This document shows, piece after piece, positions 26,897-34,639 of a DNA stretch of 64,000 nt. Every line of letters starts with the position of its first letter. Within the stretch, counting starts at the first letter, position 1. A model generated the notes under the pieces. It saw nothing but the letters and a program-made list of their open reading frames with translations. It searched no databases and was not told the DNA's origin. The translations under genes and the position numbers were made by a program. The DNA is from Nocardia spumae (GTDB taxonomy: Bacteria > Actinomycetota > Actinomycetes > Mycobacteriales > Mycobacteriaceae): positions 3,286,001 through 3,350,000 of the forward strand of contig NZ_JAJFZL010000001.1 in assembly GCF_020733635.1 (NCBI RefSeq). Direction: 5' to 3'.

Positions 26897-27520
26897 ATGG
26901 TTGTTGATACCGAAGCTCGCCGCGAGAGCGCCCGTTCGAAGCGTGGCCACATCCTCACCACGGCGATCGAGAAATTCGGGCAGGTCGGCTACGAGCAGAC
27001 CAAATGGGCCTCCGTCGCCGACGAAGTCGGCATCGGTCAGACGGCGCTGTATCACTACTTCGAGTCCAAGGCGCATTGCCTGCTGACGATCATGCGCCTC
27101 GAACTGGCGGATTCCGTCGAACGTTTCGTCGCCGCCACCGAGAATCAGGACGATCCCGAACAAGCCCTGCGCGCAGCGGTCGCCGCCGCCCTGGCCGGGA
27201 CATCGACCGACGCCCTGCAGCGGCGGATCCTGCAGAGCCATATGGATCTGCTCGTCGCACCGCGCCAGTCCGAGAAGGAGGAAGCCGAACGGCTGCGGTC
27301 CCGGGAGCTCGTGCAGGAGATCGAACAGAACTGGTCCGGGTTGGTCTCGCGCGGTATCGACGACGGTGTGTTCGCCGAGGGTGACCCGCGCCTGCTCGGG
27401 CAGTTGATCCTCGGCATGATCGTCAGCATCTGGCGCTGGTACCGGCCCGAGGGCGACCTCAGCCTGGCCGAGATCACCGAGACGATCAGCGCCGCGACCG
27501 TCCGGCTCCTGGTCAAGTAG
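26897..27520 (+). CDS. TetR-family regulator, candidate regulator of cluster 1
   Basis: A 207-residue TetR protein. The HTH is TTAIEKFGQVGYEQTKWASVADEVGIGQTALYHYFESK (about residues 22-59); the C-terminal ligand domain ends LILGMIVSIWRWYRPEGDLS. It sits between the ligase and the EthD gene, in the middle of the genes carrying the TGAATCCAGTTCA-type sites. It is the only DNA-binding regulator seen between 14.8 and 40 kb. Probably a repressor released by a CoA intermediate; this is inference. Confidence 0.9.
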   Translation: MVVDTEARRESARSKRGHILTTAIEKFGQVGYEQTKWASVADEVGIGQTALYHYFESKAHCLLTIMRLELADSVERFVAATENQDDPEQALRAAVAAALAGTSTDALQRRILQSHMDLLVAPRQSEKEEAERLRSRELVQEIEQNWSGLVSRGIDDGVFAEGDPRLLGQLILGMIVSIWRWYRPEGDLSLAEITETISAATVRLLVK

Positions 27521-27564
27521 ATCTCGAGGCGCATCCGGCCTCGGTTTCGCTTGCCCGCAGAAAC

Positions 27565-27577
27565 TAAACAGAATTCA
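27565..27577 (-). promoter_or_regulatory. Weak candidate cluster-1 operator
   Basis: Minus strand TGAATTCTGTTTA matches TGAATCCAGTTCA at 10 of 13 bases. It lies just before the Shine-Dalgarno (AGGAGAA) of the EthD gene at 27590. Confidence 0.35.
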
Positions 27578-27589
27578 ATTAGGAGAATT

Positions 27590-27925
27590 GTGTACAACCT
27601 TCTGGTTCTGGCATCGCGCCCCAGTGACTGGTCTCATGAGCAGTTCATCGAGTGGTGGCGCGGCGAACACGCCGAGGTCACCTATCCGCTGCCCGGACTG
27701 CTGCGCTGGCAGCACACCGATTTGCTCGAGTCGATGGACGAGAAGTCGGCGGGCTGGGACGGGCTGTCGATCTTGAGCTTCGAATCCCGCGAGGCGCTCG
27801 ACGCCGCACTGGCGAGTCCGGAATGGGAGGCCGCGGTGCGGCACGTCGGCGCGATGCGGGGCAGGCGCATGATCTGGTTCGGCGACGAACGGACGATGGT
27901 GCCGCTCGCCGAGCCGGGCGCGTGA
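27590..27925 (+). CDS. EthD-domain protein
   Basis: A 111-residue dimeric alpha/beta-barrel protein of the EthD type: LVLASRPSDWSHEQFIEWWRGEHAEV, LPGLLRWQHTDLL and DGLSILSFESREALDAALASPEW. EthD proteins accompany oxygenases or act as small lyases in catabolic operons. GTG start with AGGAGAATT before it. The stop overlaps the GTG of the metallo-hydrolase (GTGA), so the two are co-translated. Confidence 0.82.
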   Translation: MYNLLVLASRPSDWSHEQFIEWWRGEHAEVTYPLPGLLRWQHTDLLESMDEKSAGWDGLSILSFESREALDAALASPEWEAAVRHVGAMRGRRMIWFGDERTMVPLAEPGA

Positions 27926-28941
27926 GTACGCACTGGGCGGAACCTGGGTGTCATCCGATAGCCGAAGGCATCCATCGCATTCCGCTGCAAATGCCGCAGG
28001 ACGGATTGCGGGCGGTCAACGTGTACGTCCTGGAAACCGAGGCCGGTCTCGCGCTGATCGACGGGGGCTGGCACCGGCCGGACACCTACCGCGAACTCGC
28101 CGCCGGCCTGGCGCGAATCGGCCGTTCCCCCGAGGAAATCCACGATGTGTTCGTCACACACGTGCATCGCGATCACTACACCTTCGCCGTCGAGCTGCGT
28201 CGAAGGCACGGCTGCCGGGTTCATCTGGGCGCCGAGGAAGCTTCCGGCCTCGAGGCTGTCCGCCGGCTCGGTACGAACGAGCCCGAGAACGCCCTGCACG
28301 AGTTGCGTCGCGCGGACGCGGACGCTCTCGCCACCCGCGCCCAGGCCGGCAGCCTGGCCGAGCCCTTCGATCCGCGGGACTGGGAACCACCCGACCACTG
28401 GTTGCGGCCGGGCGACGTCGACCTGGCCGGGTATCGTCTGCGCGCGCGGGCAACTCCCGGACATACCAAGGGCCACATGGTCTTCGAGGATCTCGATCGA
28501 AAACTGATGTTCACCGGCGATCATGTGCTGCCGACGATCACCCCCTCGATCGGGTTCGAGCTCGGCCCGTGGGAACTGCCGTTGGAGAACTTCCTGCGCT
28601 CGCTGACGCTGCTGAGTGATGACGACACGCCCGTGATGCTGCCGGCGCACGGCATGCCCGGCGGGAGCGTCGGCCGGCGTGCGCGCGCACTGCTGGCGCA
28701 CCACGATGATCGGCTCGCCCAGACAGTCGCTGTCGTCGGTGAACTGGCGCCCTGCACGGGTTCGGCCGTGGCCCGGGCACTGACCTGGACGCGGCACGAC
28801 CGCAGCTTCGACACTCTGAGCACCTTCGACCAGATGTTCGCCACCTGTGAGACGCTCGCGCATCTCGACGTGCTGGTCGCTCGAAATGTGTTGACCGCGA
28901 AGGACAACGACGGTGTGGATGTCTTCAGCACTGCCCGCTGA
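27922..28941 (+). CDS. Metallo-beta-lactamase-fold hydrolase
   Basis: A 339-residue MBL-fold enzyme with a complete metal site: THVHRDHYTF (HxHxDH), TPGHTKGH, FTGDHVLP and PAHGMPG. The C-terminal helical extension (about 250-339), with EIxR-like helices, is usual in the group that hydrolyses thioesters or lactones. In this context lactone or CoA-ester hydrolysis is plausible. The last codons lie inside a strong hairpin shared with the convergent gene. Confidence 0.85.
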   Translation: MSTHWAEPGCHPIAEGIHRIPLQMPQDGLRAVNVYVLETEAGLALIDGGWHRPDTYRELAAGLARIGRSPEEIHDVFVTHVHRDHYTFAVELRRRHGCRVHLGAEEASGLEAVRRLGTNEPENALHELRRADADALATRAQAGSLAEPFDPRDWEPPDHWLRPGDVDLAGYRLRARATPGHTKGHMVFEDLDRKLMFTGDHVLPTITPSIGFELGPWELPLENFLRSLTLLSDDDTPVMLPAHGMPGGSVGRRARALLAHHDDRLAQTVAVVGELAPCTGSAVARALTWTRHDRSFDTLSTFDQMFATCETLAHLDVLVARNVLTAKDNDGVDVFSTAR

Positions 28942-28960
28942 AGACGTCCACACCGTCGTT
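28906..28960. terminator. Bidirectional terminator hairpin
   Basis: Arms 28906-28929 and 28937-28960 are inverted repeats matching at 23 of 24 positions around the 7-base loop ACTGCCC. The structure spans the end of the 27922 gene (stop at 28941) and lies 12 bp from the stop of the convergent SDR at 28972. It is long and GC-rich with only a short T-run, as expected for an actinobacterial terminator. Confidence 0.85.
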
Positions 28961-28971
28961 TCCGGACCCGC

Positions 28972-29736
28972 TCAGGCGCAGGTCCACCCACCGTCGACAT
29001 ACAGTTCGCTGCCGGTGATGAAGGTCGAATCGTCGCCGGCAAGGAAGGCGACCGCCGCGGCGACCTCCTCGGCGCGACCGAGCCGGCCCATCGGGGTGTG
29101 CTCGAGCATCGCCCGGTACCGCTCACTACCCTCGTATCGGTCGAGCAGCTGGCGGGTCTCGATGAATGCCGGGTGGATCGAATTGACCCGGACTCCCTTG
29201 GCGGCCCAGTACAACGCCGCGTTCTTGGTCATCGTCCGGACCGCTCCCTTGGCCGCCGCATACGCCAGGCTGTTGCCCAGTCCGCCCACGGTGCCCAGGA
29301 TCGAGCAGAGGTTGACGATCGATCCTCCGCCGGTGCGCTCGATGAGCGCACCGGCGTGCTTCATGCCCAGCCAGGTACCGGTCTGGCTGATCGCGATCAC
29401 CTTGTTGTAGCGTTCCAGATCCTCGTCCACCACCGTCGCCAGGCTGCCGACGGCGCCGTTGGCGACGAGCACGTCCAGGCGCGAGCAGCGTTCGGCGATC
29501 GCCTCGACCGCGTCGCGCCACTGCTGCTCATCGCTGATGTCCAGCTCGAGCACATGATGGCGTTCGGGATCCGGGATGTCCGCCGCCACCCGCGCACACG
29601 CTTCGGCATCCAGATCCGTCAGCACGAGCACGGCGCCCTCGCCGGCAAGCCGTCGCGCGATCTCCACACCGATGCCACCGGAGGATCCCGTCAGCAGGAC
29701 CACTTTGTCGCGCAATCGCCTACTGCCGTTCGTCAT
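28972..29736 (-). CDS. Short-chain dehydrogenase/reductase
   Basis: A 254-residue SDR. TGSSGGIGVE binds the cofactor, LVANGAVG stands for the NNAG motif, and NLCSILG with YAAAKGA give the catalytic Ser/Tyr/Lys; it ends GSELYVDGGWTCA. It is the last gene of the minus-strand transport unit, 40 bp after the permease. It is one of two SDRs in that unit, so import and first oxidation seem to be co-regulated. Confidence 0.86.
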   Translation of the reverse strand: MTNGSRRLRDKVVLLTGSSGGIGVEIARRLAGEGAVLVLTDLDAEACARVAADIPDPERHHVLELDISDEQQWRDAVEAIAERCSRLDVLVANGAVGSLATVVDEDLERYNKVIAISQTGTWLGMKHAGALIERTGGGSIVNLCSILGTVGGLGNSLAYAAAKGAVRTMTKNAALYWAAKGVRVNSIHPAFIETRQLLDRYEGSERYRAMLEHTPMGRLGRAEEVAAAVAFLAGDDSTFITGSELYVDGGWTCA

Positions 29737-29776
29737 ACGTTCGTCTCCACTTCCGGCCTCGGCCGTCGCATCCGGA

Positions 29777-31474
29777 TCACAGATTGCTCAACACGTTCCG
29801 GCCGCCCACGAGCATCGCCGCCGCCACGCCCACGGTGGTGACCGCCGTCATGAGCAGCGCCATCGCGGCGACAAGTGGATAGGAGCCGTTCTGCCACAGA
29901 TCGAACAGCAGGGTTCCCATCACCTGGGTGGTCGACGCGCGCACCAGAAGTGAGGCGGCGAATTCGTGCGTGAGCAGGATGAACATCAGCGCGACGGCGC
30001 TGAGTACGGTCGGGCGCATCAGTGGGAGCATCACCCGGATGTTGGTGACCATCGGTGATGCTCCGCTGGTCGCCGACGCCTCGCTGTAGGTGTTGCCGAG
30101 TGCGAGCAGCGCGGTCATCTGCATCCGGATCGCGTAGGGCAGCATCAGGACGATGTAGACCAGGATGATGACCGTGCGGGTCCCGTACAGGATCAGGGGC
30201 GGCTCGGTATAGGTCAGCAGGAATCCGACACCGAAGATCACCGCGGGAATTCCCATCGGCAACACGGTGATGAGGTCGGCGATCACCGCGAGGACCCGGA
30301 ATCGCTTGCCGCGCACCAGCAATGCGGCCACCGCGTAGCCGATGGGAATGCAGATGGCCACGGCGATCAGCGAGGTGACGACGCTGGTGACGACCGAGTC
30401 CACGATCGACTGGTTCGAGGCCAGACTCCGGAAGTTCGCGAGCGTGAGGATGTCCGGGGACAGCGAGCCCGACCAATACGGCGTCAACGAGACGATGACG
30501 AGCCCGAGCAGGGGGACTACCAGGGCCAACAGGGCGTAGATCAGCAGAGTCACCGAGGCCCAGGCGGACCGACCCGGCGGCGCCGAGAAGGCCTTGCCGC
30601 CGTGGGTGACGAACCGGCTCTGGTTGCCCAGCACCCCTTTCTGGATCAGGACCACCGCGAGCCCGAAGAGCACCAAGGGCGAACCCGCCGCCGCGGCCGC
30701 GGCGAAATCCGCCGGTGACTCCGAAACTCGGTGGTACATGTCGGTGGTCAGAACCTGCACGCCCTTGTTCTGACCGAGCAGCAGCGGCCCGGTGAACTGT
30801 CCCAGGCCCAGCAGCAGGGCGATGCCACCGCCGTAGACCAGCGACGGGCGCAACAGGGGAAGCACGACCCGGAAGAACACCCCTACCGTCGAGGACCCGT
30901 TGACCTGGGCCGCTTCGAGGTGTTCGGAATTGATGCTCTGCATGCCGGCGCTGACGAACAGGTAGACGAACGAGGTCAGACTGAAACCGGTGAGGATGAC
31001 GATCCAGGGCACCGTGTAGACGTCGACCGGCCCGGTGTCCGAACCGCTCCACCAGGGCAGGTGCCGCAGTGCCACATTGAGATATCCGGGTCCGGGGGAC
31101 AGCAGGAACGTCCAGCCGACGATATTGGCGACCGCGGGCATCACGATCGGCAGGATCGGGACGATACGCAGAAACGAGAGGCGTGCCGGGAGCCGGCTCG
31201 CGGCGAAGGCGAGCAGGGTTCCGAGCAGCAGCGCGATCACCAGCGATCCGACGGCCAGCACGATCGTGGTCCGGATGGTGTCGCCGATGTCGTAGCGGCC
31301 GTACTGACTTCGGTAGCCCTGTGCTTCGTTCTCGAACGCCAGTGCCTGCAACCGGATCATCGGTACGACGACGAGATAGGCGAGAATCGCGAGCAGGACC
31401 AGATATCCGATCCGGGCCCGCCACTGCGCCGGTATCGCGATCGGTCGGGCTGCGGGGATGTTCAGTGAGGTCAT
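29777..31474 (-). CDS. ABC transporter permease, fused two-domain (Fbp-like)
   Basis: A 565-residue inner-membrane permease with two MetI-type halves and about twelve membrane segments. Both halves have the EAA loop that contacts the ATPase: HLEAAQVNGSSTVGVFFRVV (first) and ASATSGASPMVTNIRVMLP (second). Fused permeases of this kind serve Fe3+, phosphonate and polyamine-type importers. The gene starts within the stop of the ATPase gene. Substrate is not given by sequence; the surrounding catabolic genes suggest an organic acid. Confidence 0.87.
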   Translation of the reverse strand: MTSLNIPAARPIAIPAQWRARIGYLVLLAILAYLVVVPMIRLQALAFENEAQGYRSQYGRYDIGDTIRTTIVLAVGSLVIALLLGTLLAFAASRLPARLSFLRIVPILPIVMPAVANIVGWTFLLSPGPGYLNVALRHLPWWSGSDTGPVDVYTVPWIVILTGFSLTSFVYLFVSAGMQSINSEHLEAAQVNGSSTVGVFFRVVLPLLRPSLVYGGGIALLLGLGQFTGPLLLGQNKGVQVLTTDMYHRVSESPADFAAAAAAGSPLVLFGLAVVLIQKGVLGNQSRFVTHGGKAFSAPPGRSAWASVTLLIYALLALVVPLLGLVIVSLTPYWSGSLSPDILTLANFRSLASNQSIVDSVVTSVVTSLIAVAICIPIGYAVAALLVRGKRFRVLAVIADLITVLPMGIPAVIFGVGFLLTYTEPPLILYGTRTVIILVYIVLMLPYAIRMQMTALLALGNTYSEASATSGASPMVTNIRVMLPLMRPTVLSAVALMFILLTHEFAASLLVRASTTQVMGTLLFDLWQNGSYPLVAAMALLMTAVTTVGVAAAMLVGGRNVLSNL

Positions 31475-32634
31475 CAGGCCGGTCCTCCCGCGCTCGCCGG
31501 CACCGCCACGGGTGGCGTTGGATCGAGATCGCCTGCGGTGGGGAAGATCCGGAGGTTCGCGGGGGAGAAGCTCACCACGACCGGGGCCCCTGGGCGGCTG
31601 TTGCGCAGCGCCGGGCCGTGTACCGCGGCGTCCGCTCGCAGCTGTAGCTTCTCGCCGCCGGTCGTCACCGTCACATCGAAGTAGCGGCCACCGTATTCGT
31701 AGGTGACCAGTTCCGCGTTCAGGACGACGTTTCCCAGCGGCACATGCTGGGCCGAACTATGCAACAGCACATCGTCGGGACGCAGTCGCGCGACCGCTGC
31801 CGAGCCACGATCGGCCGAGTCCTGGACCAGCGCGTGAGTCAGATCGATGGGATCGCCCGCCGACGTCCGCCAGCCGTCGTGATGATGGCGGAGTTCGAGC
31901 CGGTTGGCCATGCCGATGAAGGCCGCGACATACTCCGACACCGGATTCTCGAAGACCCATTCGGGTGCGTCGTATTGTTCGATCCTGCCCGACTTCATGA
32001 TCGCGAGGCGATCGCCGAGCGCGAACGCCTCGGCCTGGTCGTGGGTCACGAACACCGCGGTGAAGCCCAATCGCTGGTGTAGCTGGTGGATCTGGGTGCG
32101 CACCTGATCACGCAGCCTGGCATCGAGGTTGCTCAAGGGTTCGTCGAACAGCACCAGATCCGGTTGGGCGACCAGACCACGTGCCACGGCCACTCGCTGT
32201 TGCTGCCCGCCACTGAGCTGCGAGGGATAGCGATCGAGCAGGGCGCCGCAATCCACCATCTCCGCGGCGGCCTCGACCGCACCGTCGGCGATCGCCTGTT
32301 TGCGCTTGCGCACCTTCAGCGGATACCGGATGTTGTTCCGGACCGTCATGTGCGGCCACAGCGCGTACGACTGGAACACCATCCCGATATTGCGCTTGTG
32401 CGGGGGAACATTCGCACGGGCCGGGCCGTCGAAGACGACGTGGTCCTTGAACGCGATCGAGCCGCCCTGTGGGGTTTCCAGACCCGCCAGACAACGCAGC
32501 GTGGTCGTCTTTCCGCACCCGCTCGGACCGAGCAGGACAACGAATTCCCCCTCCTCGATGTCGAGGTCGAGTTCATCGACGACAACGTTGGATCCGTACG
32601 TCTTGGTCAGCCCGGCGATATTGAATCCCGACAT
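31474..32634 (-). CDS. ABC transporter ATP-binding protein (FbpC/PotA-like)
   Basis: A 386-residue ATPase powering the importer. GPSGCGKTT (Walker A), QSYALWPHMT (Q-loop), LSGGQQQR (signature), LVLFDEPLSNLD (Walker B) and VTHDQAEA (H-loop) are intact. The C-terminal TOBE-like domain (about 240-360) is present. ATG at 32634 chosen because the family starts MxxxxxxGLTKTYG. It lies four bases after the stop of the SDR gene. Confidence 0.9.
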   Translation of the reverse strand: MSGFNIAGLTKTYGSNVVVDELDLDIEEGEFVVLLGPSGCGKTTTLRCLAGLETPQGGSIAFKDHVVFDGPARANVPPHKRNIGMVFQSYALWPHMTVRNNIRYPLKVRKRKQAIADGAVEAAAEMVDCGALLDRYPSQLSGGQQQRVAVARGLVAQPDLVLFDEPLSNLDARLRDQVRTQIHQLHQRLGFTAVFVTHDQAEAFALGDRLAIMKSGRIEQYDAPEWVFENPVSEYVAAFIGMANRLELRHHHDGWRTSAGDPIDLTHALVQDSADRGSAAVARLRPDDVLLHSSAQHVPLGNVVLNAELVTYEYGGRYFDVTVTTGGEKLQLRADAAVHGPALRNSRPGAPVVVSFSPANLRIFPTAGDLDPTPPVAVPASAGGPA

Positions 32635-32638
32635 CGAC

Positions 32639-33421
32639 TCATGCCTCCAGTGTCTGTCGCTTGGGGGTGTAGACGCCCGCAGCGGTACCGCCGTCGACGA
32701 GCAGATCCACACCGGTGATGTAGGCGCTGTCGGCGCCGGCCAGGAATGCGATCACCTTGGCCACCTCGTCGGCCGAACCCCGGCGCTGCATCGGGATACT
32801 GCGCACATATGCCTGGACGTCATCGGATTCGAAGCCCGGGCCTGTGGTGATATCGGTATCGATGCTGCCGGGGCAGACCGAGTTGACCCGGATACCCCGA
32901 CCGGCCAGTTCCAGGGCCGCGACCTTCGTCAGCGCGCGGACCCCGAATTTGGCGGCCCCGTAGGCGCCCAGTTCGGCCGTGGCCAGCACCCCGCGCAGCG
33001 ACGAGATCGTGATGACCGCCCCGCCGTCCGACATGGCCGACGCGGCGGTCCGCACGGCCAGGAAGGTGCCGACCAGATGCTGATCGACAATGGCGCGGAA
33101 CTGCTCCGGCGTGGTGTGCTCGAGCGGTGCTTTCAGCGCCGAACCGGCGCAGTTGACCAGCACCTGGAGCGGGTGGTCCGCCCACACCATCTCGGAAACG
33201 ACTGCCTGCCAATCGGATTCGACTGTGACATCGAGCTTGCGGTAGTGTGCGCCGGGCCCGAGTCGCCGGGCTCGCTCCTTGCCCGCGGCATCGTCGACAT
33301 CGGTGAGGTAGACCGTGGCACCGCGTCCGGCGAACAATTCCGCTGTCGCGCCGCCGATTCCGCCGGATGCTCCGGTCACCAGCACATTGACACCGCGTAG
33401 CGGCTCGGCTGTCTCGTACAT
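32639..33421 (-). CDS. Short-chain dehydrogenase/reductase
   Basis: A 260-residue SDR placed between the binding protein and ATPase of an ABC importer. TGASGGIG, VNCAGSA, ISSLRG and YGAAKFG are intact; near the end comes GVDLLVDGG. ATG at 33421 is favoured by AAGGACA about seven bases upstream; a longer version from 33457 is possible. The location implies that the imported compound is an alcohol or ketone handled by this enzyme. Confidence 0.86.
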   Translation of the reverse strand: MYETAEPLRGVNVLVTGASGGIGGATAELFAGRGATVYLTDVDDAAGKERARRLGPGAHYRKLDVTVESDWQAVVSEMVWADHPLQVLVNCAGSALKAPLEHTTPEQFRAIVDQHLVGTFLAVRTAASAMSDGGAVITISSLRGVLATAELGAYGAAKFGVRALTKVAALELAGRGIRVNSVCPGSIDTDITTGPGFESDDVQAYVRSIPMQRRGSADEVAKVIAFLAGADSAYITGVDLLVDGGTAAGVYTPKRQTLEA

Positions 33422-33463
33422 CTGCTGTCCTTCATCGATAAGAGGTCGGGTCGGCACTGGTAA

Positions 33464-34528
33464 TCAGCCCTGGAAGCGCTTGGACCAGGCGCGGGAGTAC
33501 TGCGAGACCTTCTCCGGAGTGAGGTTCGCCGTATCCGGGCTGGGGAGATCCTGGGCCAGGGCGACCGCGCCCGGAATATTCGGTAGGGCAGCGGCATAGC
33601 CCGGATTCAGCGCGATCTGCCCCTCGCGGGTGACCATGAAATCCGCCAGTACCTGCGCGGCGTTCGGATGCGGTGCGACCTTGGTGACCTCGCTGTACCA
33701 GGGGGTTCCGAAAGGTGAATGTGGCAACGTCCAGTTCACCGGCGCGCCCGCGGCAACCTCGGTGTTCAACGGCTGGACCGAAGGGGTGACGGCGATTTCA
33801 CCGGAGGTGAGCGCCTGTGCGATGCCCAGCGCGCTCGGGTACACCCGTGGCGCGAGCTCGGCGAGCCGCTTCCAGTAGTCCGAACCGTAGGCCTTCTCGT
33901 AGTACTGATACATATCGACGTACGCGGCGATACCGGTGGGGTTGGTGATGCCGATCTTGCCCCGGTACTTCGAATCGAGAATGTCGCGTGGGTCGTGCAG
34001 GCCGCCCGGGACGGCCGCGGTATTCCAGCCGAGTGCGAAAACCGCGGCTCCGGCGAGCGCGAAGCGGTCGCGCAGCACGCTGACTTCCGGACGGTACTCG
34101 GGGGCGCGCAGATCGGGCCCCACGAGATCGGACGAGTAGGCGCCGGACCGGGCGGCGTTCTGCACCCAGGCCGTGTCGGTCAGCATATGCACGTCTGCTG
34201 TACCTTTGCCGGTCTTGTTCTCGGTCTCTACCCGCGGATTGAGATCCGCGTCGGTCCCGCGCACGTATTGCATATGGATCCGTGGGTATTTCGCCTCGAA
34301 CGCCCGCTTCAGGGACTCCAGATTCGCCGGTTTCTGGCTGGAGTAGAGCACCACGTTGCCCTCGCGTTCCGCGGCGGCGACTACGTCCGACCAGCTCCCC
34401 GATACCGGCCTCGTGGTCCCGGAGGCGCCACCGCAGGCGGTCAGGACCGCGACGGCGCCCACGACCGCGCCGACGGCGAGGCCCTTCGACAGGGTCTTCA
34501 TGATGCGATGTGTTTGCTGATGGATCAC
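33464..34528 (-). CDS. ABC transporter substrate-binding lipoprotein (Fbp-like)
   Basis: A 354-residue extracellular solute-binding protein. A lipoprotein signal ends in VLTACGG, so it should be anchored to the membrane. The mature part has VVLYSSQKPANLESLKRAFE, ADVHMLTDTAWV and GKIGITNPTGIAAY, typical of the iron(III)/organic-ion periplasmic fold. The classical double tyrosine of Fe3+-binding FbpA is not obvious, which supports a different ligand. GTG at 34528 (AGGCGG upstream) or ATG at 34501 may be the start. A candidate operator lies 15 bp upstream. Confidence 0.86.
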   Translation of the reverse strand: MIHQQTHRIMKTLSKGLAVGAVVGAVAVLTACGGASGTTRPVSGSWSDVVAAAEREGNVVLYSSQKPANLESLKRAFEAKYPRIHMQYVRGTDADLNPRVETENKTGKGTADVHMLTDTAWVQNAARSGAYSSDLVGPDLRAPEYRPEVSVLRDRFALAGAAVFALGWNTAAVPGGLHDPRDILDSKYRGKIGITNPTGIAAYVDMYQYYEKAYGSDYWKRLAELAPRVYPSALGIAQALTSGEIAVTPSVQPLNTEVAAGAPVNWTLPHSPFGTPWYSEVTKVAPHPNAAQVLADFMVTREGQIALNPGYAAALPNIPGAVALAQDLPSPDTANLTPEKVSQYSRAWSKRFQG

Positions 34529-34542
34529 AGAAACCGCCTAAC

Positions 34543-34555
34543 TGAACTGATGTCA
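34543..34555. promoter_or_regulatory. Candidate cluster-1 operator
   Basis: TGAACTGATGTCA; its complement TGACATCAGTTCA matches TGAATCCAGTTCA at 10 of 13 bases. It is also part of a larger inverted repeat AACTGA...TCAGTT. It lies directly upstream of the binding-protein gene. Confidence 0.5.
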
Positions 34556-34615
34556 GTTTGAGAAAGTAGCCAGAATGCCTTGTGGTGTCAATCACTCTGT
34601 GGCAATAATGTGAAT

Positions 34616-34628
34616 TGAATCCAGTTCA
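34616..34628 (+). promoter_or_regulatory. Candidate cluster-1 operator (TGAATCCAGTTCA)
   Basis: Identical over 13 bases to 16869-16881. It ends at the start of AAGGAGG, the ribosome-binding site of the gene at 34640, so a bound repressor would block initiation there. Confidence 0.6.
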
Positions 34629-34639
34629 AGGAGGCATGC

